This document shows, in pieces, positions 47,274 to 56,220 of a stretch of 64,000 bases of DNA; position 1 is the stretch's first letter; each line of letters starts with the position of its first letter. The stretch covers positions 108,026-172,025 of the forward strand of contig JAILFN010000009.1 in NCBI GenBank assembly GCA_024697545.1. The letters run 5' to 3'. The stretch comes from Ruminococcus sp. (GTDB taxonomy: Bacteria > Bacillota > Clostridia > Oscillospirales > Ruminococcaceae). Made by a program: the position numbers and the translations under genes. The notes beneath the pieces were generated by a model. The model was not told the origin of the DNA and ran no database searches. It worked only from the letters and a program-made list of their open reading frames with translations.

Positions 47274-47311
47274 TGTAAATTACACCTCCGTACAGTGTGA
47301 TAGCGCCTGTC

Positions 47312-47647
47312 TCAACGCTTTGAGATCTTAACGCGCACAGCCTCGGGATATTCCTCGGACACCATGTAAAGGTGGGTAAGCAGCCCTAAAAGCAGCCTGT
47401 CCCCGATGCCGCGGGCATCCTCCGTCAGCTTTAGTAGAATGTCATTCTCAAGCACCTCTACCTTCGCCTTGACCCCGTGGGCTTCGCCGAAGATATCGGT
47501 AACATCGTTTGCCGTCATCATGACCGCCGAAGAAACGCTCGCGCAGACAACATCCTGTCCTGCCTCCGCCATTTCCGCGTGTCCCGATACCGCAAACCCG
47601 AGCAGTCTGTCATCGCTGCTGCTCTGAAAAAACTCAGCCAGTATCAT
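47312..47647 (-). CDS. prp: Ribosomal-processing cysteine protease Prp
   Basis: A 111-residue protein located between rplU and rpmA, as in most Firmicutes. The catalytic pair is His23 (GFAVSGHAEMAEAG) and Cys35 (QDVVCASVSSAV). It removes the N-terminal extension of L27. The presence of the QFFA motif in the neighbouring L27 confirms the pairing. The ribosome binding site is weak; nine bases separate it from rplU, so translation is probably coupled. Confidence 0.95.
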   Translation of the reverse strand: MILAEFFQSSSDDRLLGFAVSGHAEMAEAGQDVVCASVSSAVMMTANDVTDIFGEAHGVKAKVEVLENDILLKLTEDARGIGDRLLLGLLTHLYMVSEEYPEAVRVKISKR

Positions 47648-47656
47648 CTGTCCGAA

Positions 47657-47968
47657 TTATGCGTTGATAGCCTCGATAGCAACCTTGGTGTAAGGCTGTC
47701 TGTGACCGAGCGCTCTCTTGCTGCCCTTCTTGGGCTTATAGGTAAATACGTTGATCTTCTTAGCCTTGCCGTTCTTTACCACCTTAGCGGTAACGGTAGC
47801 GCCGTCAACGTAGGGAGCGCCTGCCTTTATGCTGCCCTCGCCGCCTACTGCAAGAACCTTGTCGAAAGTAACAGTGTCATCAGCGTTAACGTCGAGCTTC
47901 TCTACGAATATCTCATCGCCTGCCTTTACCTGATACTGCTTACCACCGGTCTCGATTACTGCGTACAT
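47657..47968 (-). CDS. rplU: Ribosomal protein L21
   Basis: A 103-residue protein. ATG 47968 is the start; an in-frame GTG 12 bases upstream lies inside the ribosome binding site (GTAGGTG). [25 protein letters not shown] and the basic [18 protein letters not shown] end are the L21 signature. It is the first gene of the operon rplU-prp-rpmA-two membrane genes-obg-mrnC, with a structured leader upstream that fits the L21 leader, a site where the protein is thought to repress its own expression. Confidence 0.97.
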   Translation of the reverse strand: MYAVIETGGKQYQVKAGDEIFVEKLDVNADDTVTFDKVLAVGGEGSIKAGAPYVDGATVTAKVVKNGKAKKINVFTYKPKKGSKRALGHRQPYTKVAIEAINA

Positions 47969-48059
47969 CGTCTGGTACACCTACTTTCCTAATTAGACTC
48001 GCTGCGTTCGGTGTGCGCCCGTATAGGCGCAACTTGCCCCTGTACCGAAAACACGCGGC
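47969..48059 (-). ncRNA. Putative ribosomal protein L21 leader
   Basis: The transcript from the promoter at 48066-48094 would have a leader of about 90 nt. On the minus strand it forms nested stems: TTCGGT/ACCGAA (48049-48044 with 48012-48007) enclosing TGCGCC/GGCGCA (about 48033-48014). The gene order and position are those of the known Firmicutes L21 leader. I have not compared it with the family model. Confidence 0.55.
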
Positions 48060-48065
48060 TTATAT

Positions 48066-48094
48066 ATTATAAACCAAACCCCGCCGCTTGTCAA
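48066..48094 (-). promoter_or_regulatory. Promoter of the rplU operon
   Basis: On the minus strand, TTGACA (48094-48089) and TATAAT (48071-48066) are 17 bp apart, a perfect consensus. From 48095 to 48300 I see only a CGGCATTT/AAATGCCG hairpin (about 48252-48275) without a T-run. Confidence 0.92.
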
Positions 48095-48301
48095 GTGCGT
48101 TGAGGCGATGATTGTTGAATGTTTACATTTTGTTTAGAATATCCGCCGCCGCACGGATGCTCCCTCTAAGGATCCGTATATACCATAAACACCCCAAACC
48201 CGCCCCGTTAGCATACTAAAACTTCTGCACATAATGACCTCAGAGCAGGCAGCGGCATTTGGTGAAAAATGCCGAAAATAAAAAATTCACAAAAAATGCT
48301 A

Positions 48302-48330
48302 TTGACAAACCGCGGTCTTGGGTGTATACT
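48302..48330 (+). promoter_or_regulatory. Promoter of glnN
   Basis: TTGACA (48302-48307) and TATACT (48325-48330) are 17 bp apart. Confidence 0.88.
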
Positions 48331-48341
48331 GATATCGTAAA

Positions 48342-48421
48342 CAGCGAGGGTGCTGTGGACAGGAAGTTGAGTCCACGGTGCCTTATTTTTTTAGTAGGGT
48401 CGGAGATCCCGCCCCCTCGCT
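48342..48421 (+). promoter_or_regulatory. Structured leader of glnN with internal terminator
   Basis: Between promoter and gene, AGCGAGGG (about 48343-48350) can pair perfectly with CCCTCGCT (about 48413-48420). Inside lies a 12-bp stem, GGTGCTGTGGAC with GTCCACGGTGCC, including three G-U pairs, closed by a 10-base loop and followed by TTATTTTTTT: a complete intrinsic terminator. A third small hairpin, GGGTC/GATCCC, follows. The leader therefore looks like a three-way junction or an attenuator controlling glutamine synthetase. The ligand or protein is unknown. Confidence 0.6.
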
Positions 48422-48446
48422 GAAGACATGATTAGGAGGAATTGTC

Positions 48447-50540
48447 ATGAATATCCCCGAGATCTTCGGAGCAGACGTATTTAACGAAAACGTGATGCAG
48501 GAACGACTTCCCAAATCTACCTACAAGTCGCTAAAGAAAACTATCCGTGACGGCAAGCCGCTGGATATCGACCTTGCAAATGTCGTAGCAGCAGCTATGA
48601 AGGACTGGGCTGTCGAGAAGGGCTGCACCCATTACACCCACTGGTTCCAGCCTATGACAGGTATCACCGCAGAGAAGCATGACAGCTTCATCTCTCCCAC
48701 AAGCGACGGAAGAGTTATCATGGAATTCTCGGGCAAAGAGCTGGTAAAGGGCGAGCCCGATGCTTCCTCCTTCCCCTCCGGCGGACTGAGAGCTACTTTT
48801 GAAGCAAGAGGCTACACCGCATGGGATCCTACCTCTTACGCATTTATAAAAGGTAAGTCGCTCTGTATCCCCACCGCTTTCTGCTCCTACACGGGCGAAG
48901 CTCTCGATAAGAAGACCCCGCTGCTGAGATCTATGGAGGCTCTTGACAGATCCTCGCTCAGACTGCTGAAGCTGTTCGGCATGGACGACGTAAAGCGCGT
49001 TACCGCAAACGTGGGTCCCGAGCAGGAATATTTCCTCGTAGACCGCGAGATGTACTCCCACAGAAAAGACCTTATCCTTGCAGGCAGAACGCTTTTCGGC
49101 GCTCCCGCTCCCAAGGGTCAGGAGCTTGAAGATCATTACTTCGGCACTATAAAGACAAGAGTAAACGGATATATGGAAGATCTGGACGAACAGCTCTGGA
49201 GACTCGGCATAACCTCAAAGACCAAGCATAACGAGGTCGCTCCCGCCCAGCACGAGATGGCGCCCATCTTCAATACCACTAATATAGCCACCGACCACAA
49301 CCAGCTCGTAATGGAGCTTATGAAGAGGACTGCAAGAAAGCACGGCTTCAAGTGCCTGCTTCACGAAAAGCCCTTTGAAGGCATCAACGGCTCGGGCAAG
49401 CACAACAACTGGTCTGTTTCCACCGACACGGGCGTGAACCTGCTCGACCCCGGCAAAACTCCTTCCGAGAACGCCGTGTTCCTCACCTACCTCGTTGCGG
49501 TCATCAAGGCTGTGAACGACTATCAGGATCTGCTGAGAGCTTCTGTAGCTACCGCAGGCAACGACCACAGACTCGGCGCAAATGAGGCTCCTCCCGCCAT
49601 CATCTCCATCTTCCTCGGCGATGAGCTCAATGAGATCGTCGATGCTCTCGCTGAGGGTCACAAGCCCGAACAGCACGGAAAGTCCACCATGGAGATCGGC
49701 GTTGACGTACTCCCCGATTTCCCCAAGGATTCTACCGACAGAAACAGAACTTCGCCTTTTGCATTCACAGGCAACAAGTTTGAGTTCCGCTCGCCCGGTT
49801 CCCGTCTGTCCTGTGCAGGTCCTATGACGATACTCAACACCATCGTGGCAGAGGTGCTCGATCAGTTCTATGAAAAGCTGAAGGACGCAGAAGATTTCCA
49901 GGACGCTCTCGACGCTCTTATCAAGGAGACTATCGCCGAGAACAAGCGCATAATCTTCAACGGCGACGGCTATTCAGACAACTGGGTAGAGGAGGCGGAG
50001 AAGAGAGGTCTGCTGAACCTGCGCTCGACCCCCGACGCTATCCCCGTATACCTGCTCGACAAGAACATGGAAGTTCTTTCAAAGCACGGCGTATACTCCA
50101 GAACAGAGCTTGAATCCCGCGTTGAGATCCTGCTCGACGAATACAACAAGACCATCAACATCGAGGCTCTTACCATGATCGACATGGCTAAGAAGGATAT
50201 CCTGCCCGCTGTCATGAGCTATGTGAAGGATCTCAGCGACACCGCTTCCACCGCACAGGCTCTCGGCGCAGACCTCACCGTTGAGAAGGAGCTCGTTACA
50301 AAGCTCTCCTCTCTGGCGGCTCAGACCTACAAGGCTCTCACCGCCCTTGAAGAGGCAGAGGACAAGGCGAACGAGATGAAGAAGACCGCCACCACCGAGG
50401 AGATCGCAAGATTCTATCACGATGTTATACTCGAAAGAATGGCTGAGCTTCGCGCTCCCGCAGACAAGATGGAATCCCTCTGCGGCGAAAAGTACTGGCC
50501 GTATCCCACATACGAGCAGCTGCTGTTCTATGTAAAGTAA
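48447..50540 (+). CDS. glnN: Glutamine synthetase type III
   Basis: A 697-residue protein, the length of GSIII rather than GSI (about 450). [14 protein letters not shown] and EKHDSFISP near residues 60-80 and [30 protein letters not shown] and [16 protein letters not shown] are GSIII signatures with the active-site Glu and Arg residues. It makes glutamine from glutamate, ammonia and ATP, the main ammonia entry in ruminococci. GTAGGAGGAATTGTC precedes ATG 48447. Its leader contains a terminator hairpin, so transcription is probably controlled by attenuation. It ends at a strong terminator. Confidence 0.95.
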   Translation: MNIPEIFGADVFNENVMQERLPKSTYKSLKKTIRDGKPLDIDLANVVAAAMKDWAVEKGCTHYTHWFQPMTGITAEKHDSFISPTSDGRVIMEFSGKELVKGEPDASSFPSGGLRATFEARGYTAWDPTSYAFIKGKSLCIPTAFCSYTGEALDKKTPLLRSMEALDRSSLRLLKLFGMDDVKRVTANVGPEQEYFLVDREMYSHRKDLILAGRTLFGAPAPKGQELEDHYFGTIKTRVNGYMEDLDEQLWRLGITSKTKHNEVAPAQHEMAPIFNTTNIATDHNQLVMELMKRTARKHGFKCLLHEKPFEGINGSGKHNNWSVSTDTGVNLLDPGKTPSENAVFLTYLVAVIKAVNDYQDLLRASVATAGNDHRLGANEAPPAIISIFLGDELNEIVDALAEGHKPEQHGKSTMEIGVDVLPDFPKDSTDRNRTSPFAFTGNKFEFRSPGSRLSCAGPMTILNTIVAEVLDQFYEKLKDAEDFQDALDALIKETIAENKRIIFNGDGYSDNWVEEAEKRGLLNLRSTPDAIPVYLLDKNMEVLSKHGVYSRTELESRVEILLDEYNKTINIEALTMIDMAKKDILPAVMSYVKDLSDTASTAQALGADLTVEKELVTKLSSLAAQTYKALTALEEAEDKANEMKKTATTEEIARFYHDVILERMAELRAPADKMESLCGEKYWPYPTYEQLLFYVK

Positions 50541-50562
50541 GCGATCATAATATGCACAAAGG

Positions 50563-50598
50563 GGTGCATTTCTTCCGCAGGGGGAAATGCACCTTTTT
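50563..50598 (+). terminator. Terminator of glnN
   Basis: GGTGCATTTC (50563-50572) pairs perfectly with GAAATGCACC (50584-50593) and is followed by five T. Confidence 0.92.
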
Positions 50599-50669
50599 CA
50601 TATCTGCCATCTACTCTCAATATATCACACTAAACGCAGGACTGCCCGAACATGATCTTTCGGGCGGTC

Positions 50670-50698
50670 TTGCGTTATGCACAAAAATGTGGTATACT
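50670..50698 (+). promoter_or_regulatory. Promoter of the short-chain dehydrogenase gene
   Basis: TTGCGT (50670-50675) and TATACT (50693-50698) are 17 bp apart. A GACTGCCCG/CGGGCGGTC inverted repeat (50639-50669) ends at the -35 box. Confidence 0.75.
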
Positions 50699-50721
50699 GT
50701 GATAAAGAAAGGCGGGATAAC

Positions 50722-51453
50722 ATGAGCATTGCACTTATAACGGGAGCCTCGGGCGGGATAGGCTCGGCTGCGGCGGAAAGGCTCGCGGCGGCGGGCAGGG
50801 ATATCTGCGCGGGGTACTGCAACAGCAAAGAAAGCGCCGAAACGCTCTGCCGCAGATTGCGCTCTGAGTACGGAGTCCGCGCCGAAGCGGTGCGCTTCGA
50901 TCTTTCCGACACGGCGGGGCTGCGCGGCGCACTCGGCGAATGTATATCGCTGCTCGGCGAGCCCGAGATACTTATAAACAACGGCGGCCGGGAGCACATC
51001 GGACTGTTTCAGGACATGACCGACAGCGAGCTTGTCACGCTGATGAACTCCGACCTCGTCGGCACGATGCTGCTGACGAAAGCCGTCCTGCCGCAAATGA
51101 TTGCCCTAAAGCACGGCTACATCATAAACGTCGCTTCGGTCTGGGGCGAGGTGGGTGCTTCCTGCGAAGTCGCATACTCGGCGGCAAAAGCGGGGCTGAT
51201 AGGCTTTACGAAAGCCATCGCCAGAGAGACCGCACCCTCGGGGGTCATCGTCAACGCGGTATCCCCGGGATTTATTGATACAAAGATGAACCGTCAGCTT
51301 TCGGAGCAGGACAAAGCCGCCCTCATCGCCGACATTCCCGCCGACCGTGCGGGCAAGCCGCAGGACGTTGCCGAAGCGATAGAGTTCCTCTGCTCGGGCA
51401 GGGCGGACTACATCGTGGGACAGGTCATAAGAATAGACGGCGGCTGGATATAA
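50722..51453 (+). CDS. Short-chain dehydrogenase/reductase, FabG-like
   Basis: A 243-residue SDR protein starting at ATG 50722 after AAAGGCGGG; the in-frame ATG at 50677 lies within the promoter. ALITGASGGIGSAAAERLA is the NAD(P)-binding motif, with NNGG at about residues 87-90 where most have NNAG. The catalytic Ser is in NVASVWGEVGASCEVAYSAAK, with Tyr and Lys in YSAAK. The end NAVSPGFIDTKM and GQVIRIDGGWI is FabG-like. No fatty-acid gene is nearby, so the substrate is open. It is a single gene. Confidence 0.9.
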   Translation: MSIALITGASGGIGSAAAERLAAAGRDICAGYCNSKESAETLCRRLRSEYGVRAEAVRFDLSDTAGLRGALGECISLLGEPEILINNGGREHIGLFQDMTDSELVTLMNSDLVGTMLLTKAVLPQMIALKHGYIINVASVWGEVGASCEVAYSAAKAGLIGFTKAIARETAPSGVIVNAVSPGFIDTKMNRQLSEQDKAALIADIPADRAGKPQDVAEAIEFLCSGRADYIVGQVIRIDGGWI

Positions 51454-51480
51454 CCCCGCAGAAAAAGCATACAAAACAAA

Positions 51481-51517
51481 AAACAGCGCCCCCTGTCGAT
51501 TCGGGAGCGCTGTTTTT
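51481..51517. terminator. Bidirectional terminator
   Basis: AAACAGCGC (51481-51489) pairs with GCGCTGTTT (51507-51515). T-runs lie on both strands, ending the dehydrogenase gene and the convergent EF-G-like gene. Confidence 0.9.
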
Positions 51518-51523
51518 GGTCTA

Positions 51524-53605
51524 TCAATCTTTATTCGCAAATGCAATTACGTTGGCGACCAGATTGCTGGGAAGCTGGTCATAGCGGGCAAGCTCGATGG
51601 TGAATGTGCCCTGCCCCTGAGTCATCTGACGGAGAGTAAGGGTGAAATCGTTCATCTCTGCCATCGGAACTTCTGCGGTGACTTCCGTCATGCCCTTTTC
51701 CTCTTCGGAGGGGATCATTCCGAGAACTCTGCCGCGGCGCTTGTTGAGCTCGCCGATGATGTCGCCCGTGTTGTCGTCGGGAACGAGTACGGTAAGGTTG
51801 CCGATAGGCTCAAGGAGCATAGGCTCTGCCTGCGGGATACCTTCCTTGAAGGCGATGGAAGCTGCCATCTTGAATGCCATTTCCGAAGAGTCAACGGGGT
51901 GATAGGAACCGTCCACGAGTATAGCTTTAAGACCTACAACGGGATAGCCTGCAAGAACGCCGTGCTTTACGCACTCCTGAAGTCCCTTTTCAACTGCGGG
52001 GAAGAAGTTCTTGGGAACTGCACCGCCGAATACCTTCTCTTCAAAGATAAGCTCGTCGGTGATAGCGGGCTCGAACTCTATCCATACATCGCCGAACTGT
52101 CCGTGACCGCCCGACTGCTTCTTGTGTCTGCCCTGCACCTTTACCTTCTTGCGGATAGTTTCCTTGTAAGCGATCTTCGGAACAGAGGTAACTACCTTAA
52201 CGCCGAAATCGCGCTCAAGCTTTCCGACAACGCTGTCGAGGTGCAGACCGCCGAGGGTCGAAAGTATCATTTCGAGGGTATCGGGATCCTGCTCGTATCT
52301 CAGCGACATATCCTCTTCAAGCAGTCTCTGGATAGCGCCCGAGATCTTGCTCTCATCATTCTGCGAAGCCGCCTTTACGGCAACTCTGTAGGTAGGTGCG
52401 GGGAACTTGGGCTTTGCAAAGGAAACTACTCTCGAAGCATCGCAGAGGGTGTCGCCCGTGTTTGCGTTGAGCTTTACAGCCGCGCAGATATCTCCGCAGC
52501 CGACTTCGTTTGTCTCAACCTGCTTTTTGCCTATCATATAGAACAGCTTGCCGATCTTTTCGGTGTTGCCGTTGGAAGCGTTTACGACTTCCGAATTGCT
52601 CTTTAACTTGCCCGACTCAACATGGATATAGGACATCTTGCCAACGAAGGGGTCGGCAACGGTCTTGAATACGGTCGCAGCCAGAGGAGCCTCGGGCTCG
52701 CAGGCGACGGAAACGGGGTCGCCGCTCTTGTCGATGGCGGGCTTATCCTCCTTCTCGGAGGGTGCGGGAACGAGGAGGGTTATCTCCTTCATAAGCATAT
52801 CAACGCCTTCGAGGTCTGCTGCGGCAACGCAGGTAACGGGAGTGATAAGACCCTCGTTCATGCCCCTGTGGATGCCGTCCACAAGCTCTTCCTGAGTGAA
52901 AGCCTCGCCCGAGAAGAACTTATCCATAAGCTCCTCATCGGTCTCGGCAACGGCTTCGGAGACCGCCTCGATAAGGCCATCTATACGGTATTCCATCTTC
53001 TCGGAAACTTCGGCTGTGGGCATATCGGTCTCAACAGCCTTGCCGTTCTCGTACTTATAAGCCTTCATCTCTATGAGATTTACATATGATACTATCTTTC
53101 TGTCAGCGATAACGGGTACCACAACGGGGCAAACGGTAGGTCCGAACTCAGTTTTCAGCTCGGTGAAGACGTTGTTGAAGTTTGCGTTCTCGTCGTCAAG
53201 CTTTGTTACGACGAACATTGTGGGCTTGCCCATTTTCTTTGCATAGTTGTAAGCCTTGTGGGTGCCTACCTTAACGCCCGACTTGCCCGATACGGTTATC
53301 ATGCAGCAGCCGCAGGCGGAGATTCCCTCTACCATAGACTGCTCATAGTCGAACAGACCGGGGGTGTCGAGCAGATTAACCTTGAACCCGTCTTTTTCAT
53401 AGCAGGACAGAGATGTATAAACAGATGTCTTGCGCGCGATCTCATCGGCGGTGTAGTCGGAAACGGTATTTCCGTCAGCGACCTTTCCGAGTCTGTCGGT
53501 AACGCCTGCCGAGAAGAGCAGTGCTTCGGTAAGAGTAGTCTTGCCCGAGCCTGCGTGACCTGCTATTGCAATATTTTTGATCTTAGTGTTATCATAACCT
53601 TTCAA
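51524..53605 (-). CDS. EF-G-like translational GTPase (EF-G2 type)
   Basis: A 693-residue protein starting with TTG at 53605, eight bases after AAGGAG. The five EF-G domains can be followed, beginning with GTPase P-loop GHAGSGKT at residues 16-23. Two points differ from true EF-G: switch II reads DTPGLFDYEQS (80-90), with Leu84 in place of the catalytic His of DTPGH, and the guanine motif is TKLD (134-137) instead of NKMD. The loop IV tip GRHKKQSGGHGQFGDV is preserved. This is the paralogous EF-G-like family whose role in translation is unclear. The gene has its own consensus promoter and terminator. Confidence 0.9.
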   Translation of the reverse strand: MKGYDNTKIKNIAIAGHAGSGKTTLTEALLFSAGVTDRLGKVADGNTVSDYTADEIARKTSVYTSLSCYEKDGFKVNLLDTPGLFDYEQSMVEGISACGCCMITVSGKSGVKVGTHKAYNYAKKMGKPTMFVVTKLDDENANFNNVFTELKTEFGPTVCPVVVPVIADRKIVSYVNLIEMKAYKYENGKAVETDMPTAEVSEKMEYRIDGLIEAVSEAVAETDEELMDKFFSGEAFTQEELVDGIHRGMNEGLITPVTCVAAADLEGVDMLMKEITLLVPAPSEKEDKPAIDKSGDPVSVACEPEAPLAATVFKTVADPFVGKMSYIHVESGKLKSNSEVVNASNGNTEKIGKLFYMIGKKQVETNEVGCGDICAAVKLNANTGDTLCDASRVVSFAKPKFPAPTYRVAVKAASQNDESKISGAIQRLLEEDMSLRYEQDPDTLEMILSTLGGLHLDSVVGKLERDFGVKVVTSVPKIAYKETIRKKVKVQGRHKKQSGGHGQFGDVWIEFEPAITDELIFEEKVFGGAVPKNFFPAVEKGLQECVKHGVLAGYPVVGLKAILVDGSYHPVDSSEMAFKMAASIAFKEGIPQAEPMLLEPIGNLTVLVPDDNTGDIIGELNKRRGRVLGMIPSEEEKGMTEVTAEVPMAEMNDFTLTLRQMTQGQGTFTIELARYDQLPSNLVANVIAFANKD

Positions 53606-53711
53606 AACGATTCGCTCCTTACATATAGAATAACCTGCGCTTTATTGCAAAAACGCGGCGAAATAGCACGAATTGAATAAAATGAATAAAAAGTCTCAAC
53701 CGTACAAACCT

Positions 53712-53740
53712 ATTATATAACACTTTCACACAAATGTCAA
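53712..53740 (-). promoter_or_regulatory. Promoter of the EF-G-like gene
   Basis: On the minus strand, TTGACA (53740-53735) and TATAAT (53717-53712) are 17 bp apart, a perfect consensus. The 53741-53867 stretch is AT-rich and I see no element in it. Confidence 0.9.
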
Positions 53741-53867
53741 GGGGATTTGCGTAAAAATATTAATTTTTTTTGACTCGCCGCATTTACGGGCTTTGGAAAG
53801 GGAAGCAATGCGGGGATCGTGCAGTGCTGCTTTAAAGAAATATTCAAAAAAAAAATCACCAAAAGGG

Positions 53868-53896
53868 TTGCACATCTTTGTTTATTGTGGTACAAT
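53868..53896 (+). promoter_or_regulatory. Promoter of cdaA-cdaR
   Basis: TTGCAC (53868-53873) and TACAAT (53891-53896) are 17 bp apart. Confidence 0.75.
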
Positions 53897-53942
53897 ATAA
53901 TATGTGTAAACATTTATTCTTGAATGAAAGGGGAGCTGCGGT

Positions 53943-54833
53943 ATGTTTGAGACGATATCAGGATTCAGCGATATCCTTGAAGCTATATGGGGCGTTCTTA
54001 TCTCGATAGAAGTCAATGATATCATAGACATCGCCGTGCTTTCCTTCCTGATATATCATTTTTTCAAGCTGGTCCGCGAGACAAGAGCTATGCAGCTGGT
54101 GCAGGGAATACTCCTGCTCGTTGCATTCTACCTTATCTCGATACTGCTTGAACTGCAAACTATACGCTATATACTAAAGACCTGCTTCCAGTGGGGGCTT
54201 GTGGCGATCGTCGTGCTGTTCCAGCCGGAACTCAGGCGAATGATAGAAAAGCTCGGACGCACAAAGATATCCGACCTTTCATTCATACCGAACGTTGATT
54301 CTGCCGACAGCGAGGAAGAATGGACTCCCGCTATCGCGGCTATCTGCGAAGCGGCTCAGAACCTTTCAAACACCTGCACGGGCGCTCTGATAATCTGCGA
54401 GCGCAAGACAAGGCTGGGCGAGCAGATAGACACGGGAACTATACTCAACTGCACGCCGAGCGCTGCGGTGTTCGGAAATATATTCTACCCCAACACACCT
54501 CTGCATGACGGCGCAGTTATAATCAGAAACGGAAAGATACTTGCAGCAGGCTGCTTCCTGCCCAAGCCGCAGAAGGAGGAGCTGATAGCAAAACAGCTCG
54601 GCTCACGGCACAGGGCGGCTATCGGCATGAGCGAGAACAGCGACGCCGTGGTCATAGTAGTCAGCGAGGAAACGGGCACCATATCGGTGGCAGAGAACGG
54701 CGAGCTGACAAGGGGCTTCTCAAAAGAGAGCCTTGCAAAGCTTCTTAAAAGCAGACTGATACCCGACGCACAGTCGGACGGCACGGGAAACACCTTTGTC
54801 GGAAGGATGATCTCAGGATGGAAAAAGCAATAA
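53943..54833 (+). CDS. cdaA: Diadenylate cyclase CdaA (DacA)
   Basis: A 296-residue membrane enzyme. Three N-terminal helices (about residues 28-45, 50-70, 83-97) are followed by the DAC domain with DGA at 189-191 (TPLHDGAVII) and RHR at 222-224 (GSRHRAAIGM), the two catalytic motifs. It makes cyclic di-AMP from two ATP, the second messenger controlling potassium uptake and wall homeostasis. ATG 53943 follows AAAGGGGAGCTGCGGT. It overlaps cdaR by 16 bp, the usual cdaA-cdaR pairing; glmM is not next in line here. Confidence 0.96.
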   Translation: MFETISGFSDILEAIWGVLISIEVNDIIDIAVLSFLIYHFFKLVRETRAMQLVQGILLLVAFYLISILLELQTIRYILKTCFQWGLVAIVVLFQPELRRMIEKLGRTKISDLSFIPNVDSADSEEEWTPAIAAICEAAQNLSNTCTGALIICERKTRLGEQIDTGTILNCTPSAAVFGNIFYPNTPLHDGAVIIRNGKILAAGCFLPKPQKEELIAKQLGSRHRAAIGMSENSDAVVIVVSEETGTISVAENGELTRGFSKESLAKLLKSRLIPDAQSDGTGNTFVGRMISGWKKQ

Positions 54834-56143
54834 CAAAAATCAAATTATTCAAGCGCGGTCTCAAAGGTGAGCTTTCCGACTTTATGCTGAAGATAATTTC
54901 GATCATCATCGCCGTCATCATATGGTTCGCGATGTCGATAACGAAATATCCCACTGTCAAAAGGACCATCATCGGCGTGCCCGTTAACTTTTCGATAAGC
55001 GGCACCACCGCCGAAAGCAAGGGGCTCAGCGCCCTTTCCTACAAGGACTTTACCGTTGAGGTAGAGATACAGGGCATGAACTATGAGATCGGCACATATG
55101 ACGCCGATGACCTTATCGCGACGATCAACACCGATGAGGTCACAAAGGAAGGCACATACAAGCTGGATATAGATGTAAAGTCAAAGCACACGGCGGACAA
55201 ATGCACCATCATATCCGTAAACCCGCCCACCAAAGAAATAAAGTTCGACCGTCTGGATACCGTCAAAATGCCTATGACCGTATCCGCCCCGAACGTAAGC
55301 GCTCAGGAAGGCTTCACCTTAAAGGAGACTTCACTGACACCCTCGGAGATAGAGATATCGGGTCCCGAAAAGGAACTGGAGCGCATCGACAAGGTGGTGG
55401 CTGAATACACGGGTCAGCTGACGCTCGACGACGACATGACCGTCAGCACCGATTCCATAATACTCTATGATGCCGATTCAAACAGGCTCGACACCAGCAA
55501 CTGCACAATGTCGCTCAGCACGGTGGACATCAGCTTCGTGGTATACAAAAAGGTAACAATGAACCTCGCGGCGAGCTTCTTGAATGTACCGGACGGGTTT
55601 GACCTTGATTCGCTGCCCTATTCGCTCTCGACGAAAACGCTTCAGGTCATAACGCCGCAGCTTGACGCTCAGAGCACCGAGGATGTGCAGCTCAACCCCA
55701 TATCAATGTATGAGATAACAAAGGGCAAGGTATTCAAGACCGAGATAGATTCGATACTATCCAACGGAGAGATAAACCAGTCGGGCGATGACATGGTCGA
55801 GGTGGACTTTGATCTTACCGACTACTCGCAGAAGACCTTCACGCTCAAAGCTTCAAAGATCGAGATACGCAACGTCCCCGAGGGCAAAAAAGCTTCCATA
55901 GACAACGAGCTGATCTCCAACGTAACGATAATAGGTCCTTCAAAGGTGATGGAAAACCTTAAAGCTTCCGACCTGACTGCGTACATTGACCTTTCCGACG
56001 CTGAGGCTACCGGCTCGATATCCCACGAGCTCATCATCTACTGCAAGAGCCGCAACAACGTCTGGAACATCGGCACGCATGAAGCGGTAGTAACGATATC
56101 CGAAAATGCTGCAAATCCCTCCGGCTCCCCGTCGGACGGTTAA
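54818..56143 (+). CDS. cdaR: YbbR-domain regulator CdaR
   Basis: A 441-residue protein with a short cytoplasmic N-terminus, one membrane helix (about residues 22-41, MLKIISIIIAVIIWFAMSI) and an extracellular part made of about four YbbR repeats (WFAMSITKYPTVKRTI first; EIEISGPEKELERIDKV and NVTIIGPSKVMENL are typical repeat ends). CdaR modulates CdaA activity in Bacillus and Listeria. The C-terminus is a short Ser/Pro-rich tail. It is followed by a terminator. Confidence 0.93.
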   Translation: MEKAITKIKLFKRGLKGELSDFMLKIISIIIAVIIWFAMSITKYPTVKRTIIGVPVNFSISGTTAESKGLSALSYKDFTVEVEIQGMNYEIGTYDADDLIATINTDEVTKEGTYKLDIDVKSKHTADKCTIISVNPPTKEIKFDRLDTVKMPMTVSAPNVSAQEGFTLKETSLTPSEIEISGPEKELERIDKVVAEYTGQLTLDDDMTVSTDSIILYDADSNRLDTSNCTMSLSTVDISFVVYKKVTMNLAASFLNVPDGFDLDSLPYSLSTKTLQVITPQLDAQSTEDVQLNPISMYEITKGKVFKTEIDSILSNGEINQSGDDMVEVDFDLTDYSQKTFTLKASKIEIRNVPEGKKASIDNELISNVTIIGPSKVMENLKASDLTAYIDLSDAEATGSISHELIIYCKSRNNVWNIGTHEAVVTISENAANPSGSPSDG

Positions 56144-56168
56144 AGATCCAAATAACGTACCATAATAC

Positions 56169-56200
56169 AAAAGGGCGGGACAGCTTCCCGCCTTTTGATT
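56169..56200 (+). terminator. Terminator of cdaA-cdaR
   Basis: AAAAGGGCGGGA (56169-56180) pairs with TCCCGCCTTTT (56186-56196), with one bulged base, then GATTTG. Confidence 0.75.
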
Positions 56201-56220
56201 TGAAAGAAAGGCAGAAACCG

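Noticed and set aside
48252..48275. CGGCATTT/AAATGCCG hairpin upstream of glnN as a terminator
   Set aside because: It is followed by A-rich, not T-rich, sequence on the plus strand, and no gene on either strand ends there.
48355..48380. ANTAR-type antiterminator hairpins in the glnN leader
   Set aside because: The required pair of six-base loops with A at position 1 and G at position 4 is not present; the single loop has ten bases.
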